Below are positions 23,959 through 35,332 of a stretch of 64,000 nt of DNA, one piece after another (position 1 is the stretch's first letter; each line of letters begins with the position of its first letter). The translations under genes and the position numbers were made by a program. A model generated the notes under the pieces. It was not told the origin of the DNA and made no database searches. It saw only the letters and a list, made by a program, of their open reading frames with translations. Source of the stretch: Deroplatys truncata (lineage: Eukaryota > Arthropoda > Insecta > Mantodea > Mantidae); contig CM060975.1 of NCBI GenBank assembly GCA_030765065.1, positions 107,466,094 to 107,530,093 on the forward strand, written 5' to 3'.

Positions 23959-24744
23959 AATCTGATGTGTTACACTCACATGACTTTCTCTACTCTTGTA
24001 CAAACTATTTTTACAAATTCTTATTCTCCATCTATTTCATATTAATCGAGATAAACATTTGCAAAAACGATCTTTTGACATGCAAAGAAAATTACATTTT
24101 ACACATAGCGAGCAGTTATAAAAATATTTGACTATCGCTTACGGCGTACTATGTTCCCCTGGTTTTGTATTTGCAAGGGCAATATAGAAATACAGTAGCC
24201 TTTAAGCATAGACATATCTCTTAATAGCTGGTTGTTAGGTGCAGCACCATTCTCTTTGCCACAGATTAATGCTCTTTGCATATCCAAGACAAAAAAATGA
24301 ATAACGAATTCCCATTTGAAAAATTTAAGGGAATAACAAGCAATATCTCGAAAATGGTTCACTCAACAACAAAAAATGTATATGACATAAATTGTGTATT
24401 TTATCGTAATCAACATTTTTTGTGTAGTAAACTTTTGTTTATCTCTTATGGTTTACCAGTTATGCAAAAGTCGTTCACAATGAAAAACACTTTTGGAGAC
24501 ATTCCCAGAAAATTCAAAATATACATTTTATTTATTATGAAAATATCTTAAACATATGATATTTTAATCAAAATCGTTAGAGCCATTTTTGAGAAAATTA
24601 TAATTTTCGAAAAATGGTCCATGTAAAGGTATTCTGGGGTGGGGGGATTTTCTTGAAAACCTTCGTGTCGCATCTCTGAAAGATACTAAACCTAAATACC
24701 AAGTTTGGTGTTTATCAGACTGTTCGTTTCTGAGTTATGCTGTT

Positions 24745-24788
<44 letters not shown>

Positions 24789-24918
24789 GACATGTTTCCA
24801 AAAATGCCTTTTTTGAATTCAGGGGGCCTCAAAACATATATTTCCGGTGAAATCTCGGTATCAAACTTTTGGGTAGAATACAATACTTCCCCTACTTACT
24901 ATACTATACGTAGTGTAT
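23959..24918 (+). mobile_element. HLR family copy J, full length
   Basis: Starts TCTGATGTGTTACACTCAC with intact ACTTTCTCTAC. A pure (CA)n tract of about 20 units lies at 24746-24786. It ends in CTACTTACTATACTATACG, where the final GTAGAGAAAGT is replaced by the start of copy K. Confidence 0.8.
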
Positions 24919-25351
24919 AACGAATTTGAGAAAAAGTAAAGTATTGGAAAATTTAAGGGAATAACAAGAAATATCTCGTAAATAACTCAACATAAAACAT
25001 GCATATGACATAAATTGTGTATTTTAACGTGATCTACATTTTTGTGCAGTAACATTTTGTCTATCTCTTATGGTTTACCAGTTTACCAGTTATGAAGAAT
25101 ACTTTTGGAGACATTCCCAGAAAATTCGAGATATACATTTTATTTGTCGTGAAAATATCTTAAAATATGATATTTTAATCAAAATCGTTAGAGCCATTTT
25201 GAGAGAATTAAAATTTTCGTAAAATGTTCCAGTAAAGGGTAATCTGGCGTGGGGGATTTTCTTGAAAACCTTCGTGTTGCATCTCTGGAAGATACTGAAC
25301 CTAAATACCAAGTTTGGTGTTTATCCGACTCTTCGTTTCTGAGTTATGTTG

Positions 25352-25395
<44 letters not shown>

Positions 25396-25525
25396 CATGT
25401 TTCTTAAAATGCTTTTTTTTTGGATTCAGGGGGTCTCAAAACATATATTTCCGGTGAAATCTCGGTATCGAAGTTTTGGATGGAATACAATACTTCCCCT
25501 ACTTACTGTACGTAGTAGAGAAAAT
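24919..25525 (+). mobile_element. HLR family copy K, 5' truncated, tandem with J
   Basis: Begins inside the family (GAATTTGAGAAAAAGTAAAG), keeps a (CA)n tract at about 25354-25393, and ends with the hairpin CTACTTACTGTACGTAGTAG and GAGAAAATAA. Confidence 0.8.
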
Positions 25526-25537
25526 AATAATACTCCG

Positions 25538-25645
25538 CGTTAGCACATTCCTTCAATAGCACACAATGCTCTACCTTACGTTAGAAATGTGCTCAAATTA
25601 GACATACATCATTTGTAACACGTAACTGTAAAGAGAACAGGATAT
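25538..25645 (+). repeat. Short dispersed repeat (F-rep), copy 2
   Basis: Same-orientation match to 15138-15245 over about 110 bp. It lies directly behind an HLR copy here but ahead of one in the first case, so it is a separate unit. Confidence 0.6.
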
Positions 25646-25889
25646 TAAAGAAGTGCTTTGGGTTTTACGTGTTTTAAGGCAGGGATACTCTCATGAAGGA
25701 AATTCCCTGCCATAGCCACAAGTTTTGTCCTAAAGAAATAACATTTTTTGCAATTTTATTTATTTATATTTTCTGTAATTTAGTCTTTGTATAATTAATT
25801 TGGCCAATAAAGAAAAACGTAACACTACATTGAACTTTCATACATCATAAAGTGTATATATCTTTTTCTCACAGTGCTTTTGGAGGATT

Positions 25890-26182
25890 AAATTAAATTG
25901 AGTTTTATTTATGGACGATCTTTAACTGCTGTGATCCTTAGCGTCCCATTCTATATTGAGCGTGAAAGACCGGTAATTTTGCTCAGAAGTCTCTTTATCA
26001 GGCTTGAGATTCCTTTACGTGCCGTAAATCTACAATACTGAACCACCTGCTTTACTTCCCTTCCGAAGGAAGCCATGCTAAGGATTTTTACCCCCAGAAA
26101 AATCCATCATTCTCCGCCGGGTTTGAACCCGCGACCTCGGGAACTAGAAGCTAGCATGGTAACCACTACACCACGGAGGACG
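25890..26182 (-). mobile_element. SINE1 copy 2, full length
   Basis: On the minus strand it starts GTCCTCCGTGGTGTAGTGG (tRNA box A region), with GGTTCAAACCC as box B. The body includes CTTCCTTCGGAAGG and the tail AATAAAACTCAATTTAATT. The tRNA-like head is the RNA polymerase III promoter. No target duplication was found by eye for this copy. Confidence 0.85.
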
Positions 26183-26454
26183 AAGAAGAACTTGGATGAA
26201 GCTCATATACACTCGGTCACACTTCAAGTTGCCAGTCACTTGAGTAGTTAAATTTTAACTCGTTTTAGTGTAAAATAGTTAAATAGTATTGTTTCTATTA
26301 GTTCGTTTTACTTACAAATATAGTTACACAATAATGGTGAAATTTATGGTTATAAAATAACTGAGTATGAAGCCTCTTCCGACCGATAAATTAATGTCAT
26401 GGTTACCATCTACCGGTATGAGGGACTAGTAAATAAACGCCACATACATAAAAA

Positions 26455-27354
26455 TCTGATGTGTTACACTCACATGAGTTTCTCTACTCTTGTACAAACT
26501 ATTTTTAGAAACGCTTATTCTCCATATGCTTCATGTTAATCGAGATATCGAGATGTTAATCTTATTGCTAATTTTCTTGTAGATGCAAGGAGAATTGGTA
26601 GACTTTAAGCGATAGTCAAATATTTTAAAAGCTGGTTGCTATGTGAAGTATTCCATTCTCTTTGTACTAGCAGGACACACAAAAAAATGCATAACGAATT
26701 CCCATTTGAGAAAAAGTATAAGTATTGTAAAATTTAAGGGAATAACAAGCAATATCTCGAAAATGGTTCACTCAACAACAAAAATTTATATGACATAAAT
26801 TGTGTATTTTAACGCGATCTACATTTTTTGTGTAGTAAAATTTTGTCTATCTCTTATGGTTTACCAGTTATACAAAAGTCGTTCACAATGAAGAATACTT
26901 TTGGAGACATTCCCAGAAAATTCGAGATATACATTTCATTTGTCATGAAAATATCTTAAACATATGATATTTTAAAATCGCTAGAGCCATTTTTGAGAAA
27001 ATTAAAATTTTCGTAAAATGTTCCATGTAAAGGGTAATCTGGGGTGGGGGGAATTTTCTTGAAAACCTTCGTGTCGCATCGCTGGAAGATACTGAACCTA
27101 AATACCAAGTTTGGTGTTTATCCGACTGTTCGTTTCTGAGTTATGCTGTTCACAGACAGACACACAGACAGACAGACAGACAGACACACACACACACACA
27201 CGCACAGACACACACACGGACATGTTTCCAAAAATGCTTTTTTTTGGATTCAGCTGGTCTCAAAACATATATTTCCGGTGAAATCTCGGTATCGAATTTT
27301 TGAGTGGAATACAATACTTCCCCTACTTACTGTACGTAGTAGAGAAAGTAAAAA
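26455..27354 (+). mobile_element. HLR family copy L, full length
   Basis: Starts TCTGATGTGTTACACTCAC with the one-base variant AGTTTCTCTAC and ends CTACTTACTGTACGTAGTAG, then AGAAAGTAAAAA. The microsatellite (27153-27218) mixes GACA, CACA and CGCA units, unlike the pure CA tract in copy J. No duplication of flanking sequence is visible. Confidence 0.85.
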
Positions 27355-27413
27355 TGAAGAAACCCTATTATATTTATCATGTGTTTAAAATGGTAGGGAG
27401 GTAAAGTTAAATA

Positions 27414-27482
27414 GCTCCACGGAGATTTGAACTTGCTACCTCAGGAACAGTAAGCTAACTCTTTACCACCGAGGTGAGTGCT
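27414..27482 (-). mobile_element. tRNA-like SINE head fragment
   Basis: On the minus strand a box-A-like CGGTGGTAAAGAGTTAG (27456-27472) precedes a box-B-like AGTTCAAATCTCC (27421-27433). No body matching the other SINEs is seen. A cloverleaf with sound arms is not evident, so a working tRNA is unlikely. Confidence 0.4.
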
Positions 27483-28128
27483 GCAGTAAGAACCGTGGCA
27501 TTCTAACGAGCTTTGGTCATACTCCACTTAACCACTACATCAACATAGTGTGTTTGGGTTACAAATATTTAGTGCTGAAACACTCTGGAACACCTGTGTA
27601 TTTGAAGTCTTGTATATAGCTTATTTTCTCTGAATACTTTTGTGATTAAAGTTGTGTTCCCCATTATAACTACCCAAGAATATACACAGTCTTGTAAACA
27701 AAGCCTTGTTGTCTCGAGTGCTCATGAAAGTACCCTGATTCGAGCTCTGTCTTTATGGCGCCGGCCAGTTTTAAACTGACTGAATGTCAGAGTATTTAAA
27801 TGATATTTTTAATGCAAAAGTTTTTCATTATGTGTTTTCATTGATTTTGAATTACGTTTACAGTGTGAATAAGTGTATTTTTTCAAATCCTTATGTATTT
27901 TATTGTAAAAATCTATGAAAACTAAAATAAGCGAAAATTTATGTAGCAAAAATACTTATCGTAGGAAATAAGTTTGTACCAAATTTGATTGCATAGGTAT
28001 ATCTCTGACAGTTTATGAGAAAAATATACGTAATTAAAATTTAAAAAAACGAGAAAAAGAGAACAAAAATAGTTGTTTTTATTGTTTATGATGTAGCTTG
28101 TAGTAGCAGTACATAGAGAGAAAAAATG
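27483..28128. other. Intergenic, nothing recognised
   Basis: AT-rich sequence with no assignable feature. Confidence 0.4.
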
Positions 28129-28375
28129 GAGTTTTATTTATGGACGCTCTTTAACTACTATGGTTCTTAGCGTCCCATTCTATGTTGGCCGTGAAAGACC
28201 GGATACTTTGCTCAGAGGCCTCTTTATCAGGCTTGAGGTTCGTTTACGTGCCATAAATCTACGACACGGGACCATCGGCTTTACTTCCCTTCCGAAGGAA
28301 GCTATGCTAAGGATTTTTACGCCCAAAAAAATCCATCGCCCTCCGCCAGGTTTGAACCCGCGACCTTGGGAAAGT
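28129..28375 (-). mobile_element. SINE1 copy 3, head truncated
   Basis: Runs from the 3' tail (plus strand GAGTTTTATTTATGGACG) to the box-B region (GGTTTGAACCCGCGACC, about 28348). The rest of the tRNA head is replaced by an AGAGAGAG junction with HLR copy M. Confidence 0.8.
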
Positions 28376-28504
28376 AGAGAGAGAGAGTATTGCATTAGGA
28401 TGAAAAATTCAATACCGAGATTTAAGTGGAAATGCTTGTTTTTAGTCCCCTGAATCCAAAAGAAATAGCAGGTTTAGAGAAAAGCTTCGTACGCGCGCGG
28501 GTGT

Positions 28505-28552
<48 letters not shown>

Positions 28553-28884
28553 CAAAATGCATTTTGAATTTCTGGGAATGGTCCTGAGAACTCAGGTTCA
28601 TTCTGAATAAATTTGTTATAACCTGTAAACCGTAAGAGAAAGAGAATCACTTACTGCATAAAATAGTAGATCTCGTTAATTCACAAAACTTATGTGAAAT
28701 AAAACAAATTATGGTGATGAACATTTCCAACATATTCTTTATTTGATATGTTCTAACTGCCAAATGTTTTTTATTTTTTCAACTGAAAAATCGCCACTTT
28801 TTCCCTCTGGCAATCTTGTTAAGAGAATGGAAGTTCAAAGCCCTCACATATGAACTGCTTTTAAAAGATTTGATTATCGCTTAC
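28376..28884 (-). mobile_element. HLR family copy M, truncated at both ends
   Basis: Contains the ATTCAATACCGAGATTT block and a (GT)n tract of about 22 units at 28508-28551. The conserved GAGTTATGCTGTTCACAG block is deleted beside the microsatellite. Later blocks run to GATTATCGCTTACGG, where D-rep begins. Confidence 0.65.
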
Positions 28885-29265
28885 GGCTACCCACAGGTGA
28901 AATTTATAAATTTTGAAGTTTTATCTAAATGCCCTTAAAATGTTGTAACATACTCCTATACCACAATTATAAGCGTGCTTTAAATTTCATGTGCAAATCT
29001 TAAATATTTTTGAGAAAAGAATACGTTTCATTTTAATTATGATAATTAATCACATCTGCATATGATTCAGAAATCCTAATCGTACCACCATATTATTTAA
29101 ATACCCTTGTACAAAACAGGTGTATAGAACTGTATTCACGTTTCGTAAAATTTTTGAAACATTTAAATATATACTTTTTAACAATCTGACCTCAGTGGTC
29201 GAATTAATTATGTTGTATCTTGAGCAAAAGTGTAGTAAAGTCCATATATCAGTTCTTTAAAGTTC
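28885..29265 (-). repeat. D-rep family, copy 2
   Basis: Reverse complement matches 13590-14035 over most of its length and 55955-56090 at its other end (TTTTCTCAAAAAT, CACATGAAATKTAAA, CATAAAACTT or GATAAAACTT, CCTRTGGGTA). Confidence 0.6.
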
Positions 29266-29427
29266 ATTCTCTCCGAGTTTGTGGTGAAAATTTAAACCGT
29301 TAAACTTACCGTTTTAATATTTTTCCGATTTTGAGCATGCGCGATCACTTCCTCCATTCATTAAGAAGCCAGACGCAGCTGTGAGCGATCGTCACTTAGT
29401 GTTTTCCTGTGGTTAGAGCGTTTCGAA

Positions 29428-30391
29428 ATGTTCAAGCAATCGAACGACCCGAGGACTGTGAACTCGGATGAGTAATTTTTTTATAAATGCGAGAAATGTT
29501 ACGCCAACAAATATTCATCGTCAATTGTGTGAGCTTTATGGAAAAATAATAATGAGTGGAACGGTGAGGAAGTGAGTTAAGCAGTTTAACGAAGGTCGTG
29601 AACGGCCGACCGTCTATGATCACGGAGGATTTGTTGCAAGTTGTGAAAGAAAACTTACGAGGACAAATGTTTCAACATATTCACAAATTTCAAGCTCAGT
29701 CCTCCACAACATTGTGAAGAGCACTTAGGATTTCGGAAACTGTGCTCAAGTTAGGTGCCCAAAAGTCTTACTGATGAGCACATGAACAAGCGATCTACCG
29801 CTGCACTGACTTTTCTCACATGATATGCTGAGGAAGGCGATGATTTGCTAACGTACATCGTTACAAGTGAGGGTCATAGGTGTCTCCCATCATTCTTAAA
29901 TCAAAGCAACAATCCATGGAGAGGAGTCGCACAACATCCTCCGTGAAGAAGAAATTCAAACAAACAATATCCACTCGCAAGATAGTGTGCACGGTTTTCT
30001 GGGACAGACAAGGTATTTTGCTGGTTGAATTCCTGCTACAATAATAGTCTATTATGAGACATTATGAAAGCTCCGTCGTGCAATACGGAACAAAAGACGT
30101 GGAATGCTTTGCGTGGACATTGCCCGGCCACACACAGCCAAACAAACTAAAGATCTAACAGCAAAATTTGGTTGGGAACAATTTGACCACCCTTCCTACA
30201 GTACAGATTTGGAATCAAGCAATTATCATCTGTTTCATTTGAAGAAATTCCTTGGTGGAAAACATTTCAACGACTATGATGTTGTGAAGTGAAGTGCAGA
30301 CTTCACTTTCATCACAGGCGGCATATAACAACTCGTATCCCGTTATTACGAAAAGTGCCTGAATAACGGCGGTGACTATGTGGAGAAGTAG
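29428..30391 (+). pseudogene. Mariner transposase, heavily decayed
   Basis: About 960 bp matches the length of a mariner transposase gene (around 345 codons). In changing frames I read: NARNVTPTNIHRQLCELYGK near the N-terminus (helix-turn-helix region); a YIVTS/TSEGH stretch near 29860 where the first catalytic Asp region should lie; then ARPHTAKQTKDL and FGWEQFDHPSYSTDLESSNYH at 30127-30235, the second and third catalytic region (normally ARPHTA...HPPYSPDLAPSDYH). It ends LNNGGDYVEK and a stop. The signature Pro-Asp is changed and many stops and frameshifts are present. Terminal inverted repeats were not identified. Confidence 0.85.
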
Positions 30392-30436
30392 TGCAATGTA
30401 ATGAATGATAGTAAAGTATTTGGAAAATAATGTTCT

Positions 30437-32240
30437 GTTGTTTTTACATTCTCTACTACGTATAGTAAGTAGAGAAAATATTGCATTCCACCCAAAAATT
30501 CGATACCGAGATTTCACCGGAAATACATGTTTTGAGACCTCCTGAATAGAAAAAAGCATGTTTAGAAAAAGGTCTGTGTGTGTCTGTGAACAGCATAACT
30601 AAAAAACGAAAAGTCGAATAAACACCAAACTTGGTATTTAGGTTCAGTATCTCTCAAAGATGCGACACATAGATTTTCAAGACTAACCTTTACATGGAAA
30701 CTTTTTCGAAAATTTTGATTTTCTCAAAAATAGCTCTAACGACTTTCATTAAAATATCACACATTTAAGATATTTTCATGACAATTTACATGTATATATA
30801 TATATATCTTGAATTTTCTGAGGTTGTGCCCAAAAGTACTCTTCTTTCTGATGAGGCAGTATTTTTAACACAAATGATTTCAGCCTAATTATATAATGTA
30901 AATTTAATAATAGCCTGCCTTAAAGCAATATGTGTATACTATAATATATAAAAAGTGTATATTATAGTCATTATTTTATTGTGCATGTATAGTAATGTTA
31001 TGTGGATGTATTAGGTAATTTGATAATGTAGGAACTGTGAGAATAGAAGCTGAAAGTTGCTAATAAGGAGGTAACCTAGATGCAATAATGAATTGGAAAG
31101 TTTAATAATGCTACTAGTAATTCTTGGAACAATAATGTAATATTTAAAACAGTTTATACGTAGCGAATCAAAAACCAGAAAAGCTGAAAGTTAAATAAAG
31201 GTATTCTATTGGAGTAGGATTAGCCAATCAGAGACTTGAAATAGAGAAATTTACAAATTTAAGCGGTAAATGCCAGTCGCTAGAAGGCAAAGTACCTGAG
31301 CAGTTCGTTCGCTCGGTACGTATTCAGTGTGAGACATATACAATTCATTATGGCGAGAATATTATAAAGTTTATGTTAAAAGGAGCAAATAATTAATAAG
31401 TAATCTCACAGCTCTCTATATCAGTGAAGTGTTATTTAATCGTGTAAAGGATTAACAAAAGGAGTAAAGTAAAAATTATAATTTGTGTAAGCCTACATTC
31501 TTTAGCCGCATCACCCCCTGCTTAGAGATACATGTTTCTACATATTAATACCGACGCAGGCGAGGCAAACATAAATATATATAATATTTAAAGAAACATA
31601 ACAATGCAAAGTTGATTCCTAAACATTGGGGCGAAGGCCACCGGAAAGTGAACGTTGGGGCGAAGGCCACTGGAAACTTTGTACCATACGTGGGGCAGTT
31701 ACTTCATCAAGTTTGGCTCCCCAACATAGGAACTACAATACAACTCCTTCAAAATTGGCACCTAAACGTGGTGCAAATAACGTTCATCCAACCTTCACTG
31801 AATGGCTTTTCCGTAACTAAAAAACTGTAAGAGATAGACAAACTGTTTCTACACAAAAAATGTAGATCTCGTTAAAACACACAATTTATGTTATATGCGG
31901 TATTTTTTTTATCGAGTGAACCATTTCGGATATATTCCTTCTTATTTGTTTGAATTTTCCAATACCTAATACTTTTTCTCAAATGAGAATTCCTTATTCG
32001 CTTTTTTATGTCCTGGACATACAAAGAGAATGGAATAATTCACATAGTAACCAGCTCTTAAAATATTTGACTGTCGCTTAAAGCCTACAACATTCCCTAG
32101 CACCTACAAGAAAATTAGCAATAAGATAGTTTCTGCAAATGTTTATCTCGATTAACATGAAGTAGATGGAGTATAAGAATTTGTAAAAATAGTTTTTACA
32201 AGAGTAGAGAAAGTCATGTGAGAGTAACGTATCTGATTTT
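30437..32240 (-). mobile_element. HLR family copy N, split by a solo LTR
   Basis: The 3' half lies at 30437-30851 (plus strand ACATTCTCTACTACGTATAG at the terminus). The family resumes at 31798 (CTGAATGGCTTTTCC) and runs to GTAGAGAAAGTCATGTGAG near 32205-32225. Only a short GTGTGTGTCTG stands at the microsatellite site. The LTR at 30852-31797 interrupts it with a duplicated CTGA. Confidence 0.8.
30852..31797. mobile_element. Solo LTR, long copy (946 bp)
   Basis: It begins TGAGGCAGTATTTTTAACA and ends CCAACCTTCA, the TG...CA signature of LTRs. It is flanked by CTGA at 30848-30851 and 31798-31801. A second copy with identical layout is at 46154-46468. Inside are a CCAAT-type string (AGCCAATCAGAG, about 31222), an AATAAA at about 31193 and two imperfect copies of a 29-30 bp unit containing TTGGGGCGAAGGCCAC (31625-31672). 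No gag or pol is present. It could instead be a very short internally deleted element. Confidence 0.75.
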
Positions 32241-32249
32241 TTAAAAAAG

Positions 32250-32540
32250 TATCGGTACTTACTTTAAAACACGTCTCGTATATAACTGAAGCGAAAGAAT
32301 CAAACTATTTTTGGACATAAAAACTAATTTTTGTATTTTTGGAAAATGAGCACATTTTTATTATGGACAACCCTTAAGCCTACTGTTTTCCCTTAATCCC
32401 ATGTAGGTACAAGCAAATCTGGAATAAAACTATATTCTAGCTTGGATTAACATAAATTAGGTAGAGGAATAAGCGTTTTTAGGAATAGTTTGTTAATGAA
32501 TTGGTAGAGAAAGTCATGTGAGTCTAACAGATCAGATATA
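32250..32540 (-). mobile_element. HLR family copy O, 5' part, tandem with N
   Basis: Ends GTAGAGAAAGTCATGTGAGTC and AGATCAGATATA (about 32500-32537) in the same orientation as copy N and right next to it; the 3' half is missing. Confidence 0.65.
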
Positions 32541-33087
32541 TTTTTCTATCTAGTTCCTTTTAATCGAAAATCTTGGGATTGTATCTAGCTTCATGCTGGA
32601 ATAAAATGGAAGGGAAATGAACACAGTTAGATGTGAGCGCTTTGTTATAGCACCTTCCCTATTGTGTTGAGAAATGGGTGAACCTCCTCTCGAGTCAGGG
32701 AACCATACAAGGAATCGCACTGACATTTGAGGTCCGTAAGAGGCTTGTGATACTGCTGGGATGAAGCTATTATTTCTCAGCACCTGAATAGATGTCCTTT
32801 GTTGCCTGTTGTCTCTGTGCCATTGTCTCCTATGTGACGCAGCGCGTGGTTGTTAGCTATATCCATCAGGAGACGATATAGAAACTCTGAAATTGCTGTG
32901 AATGTTTCAGCTACAACTAACGCAATCACTCCTGCGTTTCTTTGCGAGTTGTATTTGTTTGAAGTGTTAACACTCGCGTGGACATGTGCAGTCACTAATG
33001 TGACGCCGTTCGAACCAGGCGGGTAAATTCGTGCAACCTACATTGATGTCAATTATGAGAGTAAAGAAAAATAAAACTTATTCGCTT
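32541..33087. other. Intergenic, nothing recognised
   Basis: Somewhat less AT-rich, without coding or repeat features that I can support. Confidence 0.4.
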
Positions 33088-33832
33088 TCTACTTTCTCCG
33101 TCACCTATTTATATTAGGTAAGAAGAAGTATTTTCCACCCAAAAATTCCATGTCAAAATTTCACCTAAAATACATGTTTTGAAGTCCCCTAAACAAAAAC
33201 GTACTATTAGAAAAAGGCTCATCTCCCTCTCTGTGTATGCGTGTGTGATGCAATAACGAAATGTTCGATTAAACATCAAAGTTAGTATTTAAGTTTAGTG
33301 TCTTTCAAAGATGCAACAATATTTTCAACAAAATCCTCCATCCCAAACTACCGACAATTTTGATCTTCTCAAAAATGTCTCTAACGAATGTAATTAAAAT
33401 ACCACATAATTAAAGATATTTGTATGACAAATAACAATGATCTGAATTATCTGGGTATAGCCTTTGAAATTCTCTTTATTCGGAATGAATTTTGTACAAT
33501 TTTGGTAAGCCATAAGAGATAGACAAAAGCGTATTACAGACGAAAACGTATTTCTCTATAAAACACATAATTTATTTAAAATAACTTTCTTTGTGGCATC
33601 AACCATTTTCGAGATATTCGTTGTTATTTGTTTGCATTTTTAACATTTGTGATTTTTTAAATACCTTCGTTATTTAGCTGTTTCTCTACTGATCTAATGA
33701 ATGAGCGACACGCAATTAAACATTTGACTATCAGTTCGGTTTCCTACGTCCCCTTTGTACCTTCAAGGAAATGTGTAATGGAAGTAATTCTGCAAACGTT
33801 TATCTTGATAACATGATGCTAACAGAAAAAGA
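33088..33832 (-). mobile_element. HLR family copy P, 5' truncated
   Basis: The 3' terminus (ACTTTCTCCGTCACC on the plus strand) and most core blocks are present. The microsatellite is a short CTCTGTGTATGCGTGTGTG. It stops before the 5' subterminal motif. Confidence 0.65.
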
Positions 33833-34424
33833 AAGTTTGGCCAATCTCCTCTTAGTGTATCCCCGTTGAAAATGCTTATAAAAGCAAAAAAGAAAAGCGA
33901 ATAAATTACCTTAGGAGTGAGTTTAGAAGTGGATGTGATCTCCTCAATATCTGGTGTCCACCCCTTTTAGGTGTTTTACTTTTATAGGCAAATCGCGTTA
34001 TGAACACAACAAAACGTAGCCATTTTTTCGCTAAATCACATGTAAATTGGGAACTGCCAACCTAAATAAAAAGTGAAATCCGCTAAATATGCGATGTGCT
34101 GTTGTTTCTGCGAACGTGAATCATTTTAGTTTTAGTCGCGCAGATCCCTCGGGTACGCCCCTATCGGCCGCAACTTACTACACTCCTCTCCTTCTAAAAA
34201 CATCCCCCGGCTACGCTTTGAGGCTGAGGGCCCTCAATCTCTCAGCTACGCCTTGACGCTGAGTATCTTACCGGCTTTGGCGGCATTAGTTATTCATATG
34301 TTGCTAGCATTACGTTAGAGCAAGCGTATGACATAGAGTGACATCTGTTGGACATATAACACATCATTTTCATCGCTGTGGAGGATACACTAAGAGGAGA
34401 ATGTCGGAAAGTTTTGTAACAATA
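33833..34424. other. Intergenic, nothing recognised
   Basis: A GC-richer stretch at about 34140-34280 has two similar segments (TCCCTCGGGTACGCC and AGCTACGCCTTGACGCTGAG near a CTACGCTTTGAGGCTGAG), an imperfect tandem repeat. No function is assigned. Confidence 0.35.
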
Positions 34425-34892
34425 ATTATAGAAGCTGTATAAAAATAAGCCGATAGTGGGTAGAGAGGGTCATGTGAATGTAAAACATAAGGACTTTTAT
34501 GAAAACGTTCATAATAATTATAAAACGAAATTTTCGATAAATACCAAACTTGATATTTCAGTTCAATGTCTTCAAAAGATGTGGCAAGAAGATTTTTAAG
34601 AAAACCCCCAACTTCAAATTAACCTTTATATGGAAATATTATCGATATTTTTGATATTCTCAAAAATCGCTCGTAGTTTTGATTAATACACCATACATTT
34701 ATATTTGCATAAGAAATAAAATGTATTTTCTGGGAAAGCCTGTAAAGTCCTCTTCAGAGGAAGGAATGTTGTATCATCCATATGCATTATTATTGGTTTG
34801 AAATAGTCAATAGTTTGTCATTTTTAAAAGTGCTGTCGCTTGCAGCTGCCTCTCACGATGTCCTGGAAATGCTATGGATTTTCAGGGTGCCA
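34425..34892 (-). mobile_element. HLR family, two abutting fragments (R1 and R2)
   Basis: R1 (34425-34488) is a 5' end fragment with GTAGAGAGGGTCATGTGAATG. R2 (34490-34892) is a core fragment starting at the ATAAATACCAAACTTG block. Both have the same orientation; SINE1 follows at 34893. Confidence 0.6.
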
Positions 34893-35165
34893 TGCTAGTC
34901 TCTAGTTCCTGAGGTCGCGGGTTCAAACCCTGCGGAGGGCGATGCATTTTTTCGGGCGTAAAAATCCATAGCATGACTTCCTTCGGAAGGGAAGTAAAGC
35001 CGATAGTCCTGTATCGTAGATTTACGGCACATAAAATAACCTCAAGCCTGATAAAGAGGCCTCTGAGAAACATTTCCGGTCTTTCACGCCTAATACAGAA
35101 TGGGACACTAAGGACCATAGTAGTTAAAGAGGGTCCATAAATAAAACTCAATTTTTTATTGAATT
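34893..35165 (+). mobile_element. SINE1 copy 4, head truncated
   Basis: Starts within the tRNA-like head (GCTAGTCTCTAGTTCCTG), keeps box B GGTTCAAACCC at about 34921, and runs through the CTTCCTTCGGAAGG body to AATAAAACTCAATTT. Box A is lost. Confidence 0.8.
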
Positions 35166-35332
35166 TCAAGCCCGGGATATAGGGTTTCACTTTTAAAAAT
35201 CTGACTGGAATGGTTCACCTGTATTCCACCTGTATATACCTGCAACAAAGTATGTAATGAAGCTATTTCTGCAAATGTTTGTATTTCTGCAAATGTTTGT
35301 ATGGACTAACATGAAGTACGATAGAAAAAAAA

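Noticed and set aside
27143-27230. CRISPR-like array from the GACA/CACA units
   Set aside because: Units are 2-4 bp, have no spacers, and the context is a eukaryotic transposon microsatellite.
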